From Thraustochytrium sp. TN22 (taxonomy: Eukaryota > Sar > Bigyra > Thraustochytrida > Thraustochytriidae), in the NCBI GenBank assembly GCA_013306675.1, contig JABLUY010000002.1, forward strand, positions 372,001 to 436,000: a stretch of DNA of 64,000 bases, read 5' to 3'. The position numbers and the translations under genes were made by a program. Of this stretch, positions 58,603 to 64,000 are shown piece after piece; position 1 is the stretch's first letter, and each line of letters starts with the position of its first letter. The notes beneath the pieces were generated by a model that was given only the letters and a program-made list of their open reading frames with translations, ran no database searches and was not told the origin of the DNA.

Positions 58603-59697
58603 TCAGGTACAAACGCCGGCCCTGCCCTCCGGCGGAACCTGAGTCACATGACTCAAAGCATCCGCGTTCGCAGCAGCAGCGGCCTTGGCCTCAGCCTCCC
58701 TCAAAGCCTTGGCCTCAGCCTCCCTCAAAGCCATGGCCGCGTCGTCCTCCGCAGCCATGGCCTTCATCTCAGCCTCCTCCGCCGCAACCTCCGCGAAGGC
58801 CTGCTTGCGCTTTTCCGAGAAGATGCGAAAGAGAGTCTGGAATCCTTCGCGGTCCTTGGGTATGAATGATTCATCTTCCCCCGCGAGCCAGGTGGCAAAG
58901 GCACTCTGCTCGTCGCACTGCTCATCCCGCCTGTCTTTGCCGTCCGGGCCGATCGTGTCGCCGATTCTGCCGCCGCACAGGCCTCCGGCGAAGAACTCGC
59001 TAGCCGTGACCGACTCTCCCGGAGACACCACATGCATGACGACGTTCTTGGTAATCTCGCGTTCTAGTTGCGTGACACGGTCCATGGCTGCCTTGACAAT
59101 GAATTTGTCGGTCTTGGGCGTCAGGAAAAGGAGATGAGTCTCCAAGGGGTCGCCGCTCAGCAGGAGGGTTCGGTTCGTCTTCTTGTTGCGAAGGCGCACC
59201 TGCGACACGAGGCTCATGCCCGTGGGATAGCCGATGAGCACGCACCAGCCAGCCTCGACGGTGTACGGGCTGTCGGGGTCATTGTTCGCGTCCACGACTC
59301 CGCGTTCGTAGAGAAATCGCCGCGTCAGGACCCGGTTCTCCGCCAAGCGGTGGCCCGGTTTGCTTGTGTACTTCTCCACGCTTGCCACACCCCCTACGCT
59401 TTGCAGAAACGCTCGCACGCTCTTGAGTCTCGACACCACGCGCCACTCGGCCGCCGTCGGCGTGTGCTCTGGCTCAAGAATCATGCATGGAGCATGCGCG
59501 TTGATCTTGTTGCCTAAGGGGATACCAGCCAAGCCAATCGTAATGTAGCGGGCGCACTCCTTCGTGCGGTCGCCGCCGTAGTACGCCTCCAGGATCCTGT
59601 CGTCCACGGCCATGATGCCAACGAGCTGGTCCAGGTCCGCCTGCTGCTCGTCGAGCTCCGCCTTGACGGCTGCCAGCTCCTCGGGGGTCGGGGCCAT
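58603..59697 (-). CDS. Conserved-looking soluble protein of unknown function
   Basis: 364 residues from the Met at 59697 (MAPTPEELAAVKAELDEQQA); the upstream extension to 59859 is repeat-derived. The protein opens with a short coiled coil, then a mixed alpha/beta core (GLAGIPLGNKINAHAPCMIL; VSRLKSVRAFLQSVGGVASV; GWCVLIGYPTGMSLVSQVRL) with a well-spaced pattern of small residues. The C-terminal part has EGFQTLFRIFSEKRKQAF followed by an Ala/Glu helix containing a perfect duplication of ALREAEAK. No transmembrane segment, signal or catalytic motif is apparent, and I do not recognise the family. Codon use is more mixed than in PAN2 next door. It is convergent with MCTS1, 146 bp apart. Confidence 0.7.
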   Translation of the reverse strand: MAPTPEELAAVKAELDEQQADLDQLVGIMAVDDRILEAYYGGDRTKECARYITIGLAGIPLGNKINAHAPCMILEPEHTPTAAEWRVVSRLKSVRAFLQSVGGVASVEKYTSKPGHRLAENRVLTRRFLYERGVVDANNDPDSPYTVEAGWCVLIGYPTGMSLVSQVRLRNKKTNRTLLLSGDPLETHLLFLTPKTDKFIVKAAMDRVTQLEREITKNVVMHVVSPGESVTASEFFAGGLCGGRIGDTIGPDGKDRRDEQCDEQSAFATWLAGEDESFIPKDREGFQTLFRIFSEKRKQAFAEVAAEEAEMKAMAAEDDAAMALREAEAKALREAEAKAAAAANADALSHVTQVPPEGRAGVCT

Positions 59698-60106
59698 TTT
59701 ACGTGCCGTCAGACTTGGCGCTTCGCTGCGCTGCACTGCGCCGCGCCGCGCCGCGCCGCGCCGCGCCGCGCCGCGATGCGCCAGGCGTGCGTCCCTCCCC
59801 GCACCCCGCGCGTCGCAGTGGCGGCCGGCCAGCGCCGTGCCGGGTGCGGCACGTGGCACCCACGCTTTGAGAGTTCACGTTTTGCTTGCGCGACCGTCGG
59901 ATTCGCTCTCACTGCACTGACAGTAAATTAGGAGCAAGCTGTCGGGGGGCGAGGTGCCGTCTCGCTCGTCTCGCGAGCAGGCTGCCAGTGCTCGTGGTCA
60001 CCAGCTGGACGTGAGGACGTGAGTTTTGTGCAAAGAGCCTGAGAACGAGCAATAAAATCACTTCAACATGATGCTCCGTGCGAGAGAAGCACCAGCCATC
60101 CTACTT
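59698..60106. promoter_or_regulatory. Spacer with (GCGCC)n and CACTGACAGT upstream of the 59697 gene
   Basis: A perfect GCGCC pentamer array at about 59739-59774 lies 40-80 bp upstream of the start. CACTGCACTGACAGT at about 59910-59924 matches the recurring word. The rest carries no gene and must include the 3' end of the flavoprotein gene. Confidence 0.45.
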
Positions 60107-61735
60107 TTATGCGGCAGCGTGAGAGCGCAAGGCAGGCGTGGTGGTAGCTGTGCGCCCCGAAAAGGGCGCGTCCAGCGAGAAGCGCACATCGAGAATAGAC
60201 AGGGCAGTCGCTGTGGCGACCGCTGCGGCCGCCAGTCCGAGGCCGAGCAGCGCCGTGCGGGCGCTAAGCAGGGGCCGCGCGGTGGCGTCATCCTTGGCGG
60301 GACGCGGCATGTCATCTTCAGGCATAACCCAATGCCCGCGCGAGACCGGGGCGCGGCCCAGAATGGCGCGCGCGACGGTGAGGCCACTCATGACGCCGCT
60401 CTCTTGCAGCGGGATGCGCCAGGCGGCCCACGCGCCGCAGAACCAGATCCCATCCTTGCCCTGGTACGCTTCGAGCTGGCGAAGCGCGTCGCGCGTGTCC
60501 AGGCGCATTACGGGGCGCTCAAAGGTGATGGGCTTCTCCACGATGCGGTCCTCCCCAACCTTGACGACCGGGTTCCAGGTTTGGAAGAGGTCGCCCTTGA
60601 TCTGCGGGAAGCTGTCGTTCATCCAGATGGTGAACATGGACGAGCCTCGCTCCGCCGCTGGCGCAGCGTCGGGGTCGAACGCCTGGTCCTGGGAGATGCC
60701 AACGCTCATGGGCGCCCAGTGGCTGCGCTTGGGCGGCATGACGCACGGGTCACGGTGGATGACCACCTGGCTCTCCTCGTGCTGGAAGGCGTCGAGAATG
60801 CGACCCAGCGGGGAGTCCTGGTCAGGCGCCACTAAATAGCGGCCTTGGTTGGCCTGCGTAGCCATGATGACGTGGTCGAAGACGCGCTCAACGACACGTG
60901 CGTCTCCGGGCGCCTGCCCTTCGCCCTCGGCGGGCAGCTTCGAGAAGCGCACGACAGGGCGGCCGTCCGGGCCCGCCGCCACGCTGTGGACATCGACGCC
61001 CGTACGGATTTCCGTAACGCGCTTGGTGAGCGCCGCCACGGCGTCTCCGGTGCCGTGGCGCGTGCGCATTTGGCTGTGCGTCGAGGTACGCGCATAGAAC
61101 TGCATGACGAGCTCGGCTGGGTAGTCCATGCACGCCTGGTACGAGCATGTGCACACCATGGAGAGCGTGGGCAGGAGCGCCTTGTCAATAAAGGCGCGAG
61201 AGAGCCCGAGCACGTCCTCCACATACTCGCGCACCGTAATGCCTGCCAAAGCCGGCTTGCCCAGATCGCGAGCGCACGACGTGGAGAACTTGACGCCGTC
61301 GCGCCAGATGCGTAGCGTGTCCCACGGATTGCGCAGGTCCAGGTACGTGGGCAGCGGCCAGCTGAAGATCCACTTGCGCCGGCCCACGCGCACGATGGGT
61401 GCCGTCGCGCCAACCTGGAAAGCCACCCAGGACCAGCTCCACGGCTCCACCTCCACGCCGCTCAGTCGGTAAAGCTCCACGAGGTTCGGGTAGTACTTTT
61501 TGCTGAAAGAACGTGGCGGCGTGTTGATGCGCATCGTGCCGCCGCCCTCGCGGTCCACCTCCACGCAGTGCGCGTCCATGCCCACGCTGTCCAGCCGCTC
61601 GAAGAAAGTCACCTGCGCGCCCTCCTCGGCCAGGAGCCAGCCTGCGCTCAGACCTGCGATGCCGGATCCGATGATGGCTACACGCGGGCCCGTCTGGCCC
61701 GCGTCCATGGCCGCCGCGTCGCCCACCTCGCCCAT
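60107..61735 (-). CDS. FAD-dependent amine-oxidase-like protein (COG2907 type) with C-terminal membrane segment
   Basis: 542 residues, intronless. The N-terminal Rossmann motif is VAIIGSGIAGLSAGWLLAEE with the ribose-binding acid in TFFE (Glu46). The protein resembles predicted NAD/FAD-binding oxidoreductases of the COG2907 group: FSKKYYPNLVELYRLSGVEV near the start, LLPTLSMVCTCSYQACMDYP in the middle, DHVIMATQANQGRYLVAP, and the FAD-closing GIWFCGAWAAWRIPLQESGV near 435-455. A hydrophobic stretch at about 500-520 (LLGLGLAAAAVATATAL) near the C-terminus suggests a tail anchor. In bacteria such proteins often neighbour cyclopropane-fatty-acid synthase genes; no such gene lies here. The substrate is unknown, possibly a lipid or carotenoid-like compound. 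Confidence 0.82.
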   Translation of the reverse strand: MGEVGDAAAMDAGQTGPRVAIIGSGIAGLSAGWLLAEEGAQVTFFERLDSVGMDAHCVEVDREGGGTMRINTPPRSFSKKYYPNLVELYRLSGVEVEPWSWSWVAFQVGATAPIVRVGRRKWIFSWPLPTYLDLRNPWDTLRIWRDGVKFSTSCARDLGKPALAGITVREYVEDVLGLSRAFIDKALLPTLSMVCTCSYQACMDYPAELVMQFYARTSTHSQMRTRHGTGDAVAALTKRVTEIRTGVDVHSVAAGPDGRPVVRFSKLPAEGEGQAPGDARVVERVFDHVIMATQANQGRYLVAPDQDSPLGRILDAFQHEESQVVIHRDPCVMPPKRSHWAPMSVGISQDQAFDPDAAPAAERGSSMFTIWMNDSFPQIKGDLFQTWNPVVKVGEDRIVEKPITFERPVMRLDTRDALRQLEAYQGKDGIWFCGAWAAWRIPLQESGVMSGLTVARAILGRAPVSRGHWVMPEDDMPRPAKDDATARPLLSARTALLGLGLAAAAVATATALSILDVRFSLDAPFSGRTATTTPALRSHAAA

Positions 61736-62816
61736 CCTCCAGGGGATCGCCCTCGCGCGCGCGCAGTACTGCAGAGGTAGTAGCTAACCTAGTGCTGAGG
61801 CTCGCAGCTCGCGCCGTCCCTCACGCTCGCGCTGGGGCGCGAGCGCGCTTCTCAGCTAGCGCTCGCCGGCGAGCGGGCGAGCCGCTGCCGCCGCCGCGGC
61901 CCTCAGCTGTACGAGCCGCCGCGCGCTGCGCCTGCTGCCTTGCCTCGCCCGTCGCACCGGTGCCGAATTGCATTTGCCTGGCGTGGCGTGGCGTGTGGCG
62001 GCGCGCAAAAAGTCATCGCAAGCCTCGGACTCGCGAGCAGCGAGCAAGGAAGCGCACGGCGCTGGCGTGCGCGGCGCGGCGGGCAGCCAGCCAGCTAGCC
62101 AGCCTCAGGCGGGGGAGGCGGAGTCTGGCCGAGGCGTGGGCGGTCGTACTTCATCTGAATCGGCAGCCGTGTCATCGATGTGACATGTACATGAGTTAAT
62201 TCCTGCGGGAGCCAAACATGAAGCCCACCCGTCGACTGACTCGGACTGTGACTGAATGGAGACGACCACCGAATTATCTTTGTCGGGCTCCCCGGAGCAA
62301 TCTCCAAGCATGCACGAACTTGAATGGCTCTCGACAAGGCTTCGGACAAGCTGACGTGAGGAGGTTTCACCCCAAGGGAACCACGGCAACAACCACATGA
62401 CTCGGAGGGCATCGTTCGAGCCTCCGAGCACCGCCGACCGTGACCTCCAAGAAATTCATTCACTGTGGCGGCCAGCAAGCAAGATGATCTTGGGACTGAC
62501 GCCGGCCAGCCACCGGGCACGCGGGCGCCCTGACATTGAGCCCCGACGGCAGCTGCAGCCACCGCGGCCGCCCCGGCCCCCGTCTCCGACGCCTAACGTT
62601 GATCAGAAGGAGCGATGAGGCGCAGCTGAGAGCTCAATCAGCGCCTCGCGTCGGCCGCAGCAGGGCAACAAGGAGAGACCGCGGCGGCTCCGCGCCAGGT
62701 CCGCAAGCCGCGCGCGCGGCACGGCAGGCGGCGCAGCAGGGCGCGGCGCGGGCGAGCGCGGTCGGGCGAGGGTCGGGCGAGGCACAGGACCGGCCGGCGT
62801 CCCTCACGCCGCCAGG
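61736..62816. promoter_or_regulatory. Divergent spacer between the flavoprotein gene and Pelota
   Basis: About 1.1 kb without a supported gene. CTGACTCGGACTGTGACTG at about 62236 is another copy of the recurring upstream word. The last 180 bp before the Pelota start are CG-rich with GGTCGGGCGAGG duplications at about 62761-62781. Confidence 0.4.
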
Positions 62817-62921
62817 ATGCGGCTCGTGAAGAAGAGCGTGTCCGCCAAGGACGGCGAGGGCCTGGTGAGTTTGTTGCTTGTCGTCCTCGCGCGGCGCGCC
62901 GGGCAGGCTGTGGACGGCGAC

Positions 62922-62959
<38 letters not shown>

Positions 62960-64000
62960 GTGAGGTAGAAGGAGAACTGACCCGACGCGACGCGACGCAA
63001 CGCGACGCAACGCAACGCGATGTGAGGCGCTGCAGGTGGTGCTGTGCGCGGAGGATGGCGAAGACATGTGGCACGTGTACAACCTCATCTCCAAAGGCGA
63101 TCTGGTCAAGGCGAGCACGTTCCGCAAGGTGGTCAAGGAGGGCACGACGGCGGTCTCGTCGCAAAAGGTGCGTCTGACCATCACCATCGTGGTGGAGGGG
63201 GTGGACTTCGACCCGGACGAGTGCGTGATCCGCTTGAGCGGGCGCAACCAGACCGAGTCGCCGCACATCAAGCAGAATGCCTACCACACCATCGAGCTAG
63301 AGCCGCACCGCAACTTCACCATCCACAAGACAAGCTGGGACACCATCTTTTTGGAGCGTCTCGAGACGGCCTGCAACCCGGTCAAGCAGGCACAGCTCGC
63401 TGCCGTCGTCATGCAGCAAGGACTCGCGCACGTCTGCCTCATCACGGGCCACATGACCATCTTGCGCGCCAAGATCGAGCGAAACATTCCGAAGAAGCGC
63501 GCAGATGGCAAGATCCACCGGGAAAATGTCAACAAGTTCTTCGAGATGGTTCTGCAGGCACTCATGCGCGAAGTGGACTTCTCCATCGTCAAGAGCGTGA
63601 TCATCGCCAGCCCAGGCTACGTGAAGGATGATTTCTTCAAGTACATCCAGACCGAGGCGGTAAGTAGAGCAACAAGCAGATGCGGGGCGGGGGAGGAGGA
63701 GCAGGAGGAGGACGGGAGACTCACGCTTCATCGTACACAGGGAAAGCGGCCCGACCTGAAGGTGCTTTTGCAAAACAAGGATCGCTTCGTGCTCGCGCAC
63801 TCTTCGTCCGGCTACAAGCACGCCCTGGACCAGGTCCTGGCGGACCCTGGGCTGCAGTCGCAGCTTCTAGATTCGCAGGCGGCCAAGGAGGTTCGCGAAC
63901 TGAATCGGTTCTTTAAGATGCTCAACGAGAACTCCGAGATGGCTTACTACTCCTACCGCCATGTGGCGTCCGCACTGGAAAAGGGCGCCATCGACTCGCT
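62817..64000 (+). CDS. PELO: Pelota / Dom34 ribosome-rescue factor (5' part; runs off the window)
   Basis: Three exons are visible: 62817-62864, 63036-63659 and 63741 onward. The introns are GT-AG, 171 bp (GTGAGT...CTGCAG; with a GGC array) and 81 bp (GTAAGT...CACAG). Both junctions keep frame at codon boundaries. The protein starts MRLVKKSVSAKDGEGL, then VVLCAEDGEDMWHVYNLISK, matching the Pelota N-terminus. The N-terminal Sm-like domain has HTIELEPHRNFTIHKTSWD, and the eRF1-like domain 2 has AAVVMQQGLAHVCLITGHMT and RNIPKKR. Domain 3 starts near KPDLKVLL-type sequence and is cut off at the window end. Pelota works with HBS1 and ABCE1 to split stalled ribosomes in no-go and non-stop decay. 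Confidence 0.95.

Noticed and set aside
1-64000. CRISPR arrays, rRNA genes, intact transposons or virus-like elements
   Set aside because: No regularly spaced identical repeats with unique spacers, no rRNA-like sequence, and no reverse transcriptase, integrase, transposase or capsid motif was seen.

Overview
The window is nuclear DNA of a GC-rich, intron-poor eukaryotic microbe. The evidence is eukaryote-only machinery (SRP72, PAN2, MCTS1, Pelota, syndetin/VPS50, a WNK kinase, a NEMP nuclear-envelope protein, a codanin-1 homologue and a SPICE1-like protein), four tRNA-Lys(CUU) genes with introns after position 37, and three protein genes with short GT-AG introns (81-171 bp). Spacers are full of (GCGCC)n, (GGC)n, (GA)n and other simple repeats. 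A protist such as a thraustochytrid-like stramenopile would fit the high GC, few introns and sulfotransferase family, but the window does not prove a lineage.

Layout: 1-7.1 kb holds three tandem type II membrane sulfotransferases on the minus strand, the first cut by the window edge. 7.9-9.4 kb is an SLC37/GlpT-like organophosphate transporter. 9.7-11.0 kb is a probably myristoylated polyQ coiled-coil protein. 11.9-14.7 kb is an organellar family A DNA polymerase, divergent from a NEMP-family gene at 15.4-16.7 kb. 16.7-22.4 kb is gene-poor and contains a decayed array of roughly 1.5-kb repeats: one inverted copy, two direct copies and an AT-rich island at the inversion junction. 22.4-31.7 kb carries SRP72, an ADCK1-type ABC1 kinase, a two-exon FABP/lipocalin-like protein and VPS50. 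32.2-33.5 kb is the tRNA-Lys cluster. 36.0-37.9 kb is WNK; 39.2-41.6 kb an ARM/HEAT-like protein; 41.7-44.2 kb a large protein of unknown function. 47.0-53.6 kb holds a WD40 protein, codanin-1 and SPICE1-like. 53.8-64.0 kb holds PAN2, MCTS1, an unknown protein, a COG2907-like flavoprotein and the 5' part of Pelota.

Most genes lie in divergent pairs sharing a GC-rich spacer of about 0.15-1.1 kb, or in convergent pairs separated by about 0.15-0.4 kb. Many shared promoters contain a recurring GACTCGGACT / CTGNCAGTG word cluster. Three genes of mRNA decay and ribosome recycling or rescue (PAN2, MCTS1, Pelota) fall within about 10 kb. No rRNA, CRISPR array or intact transposon was found. The repeat array at 17.3-21.9 kb is the least explained part of the window.
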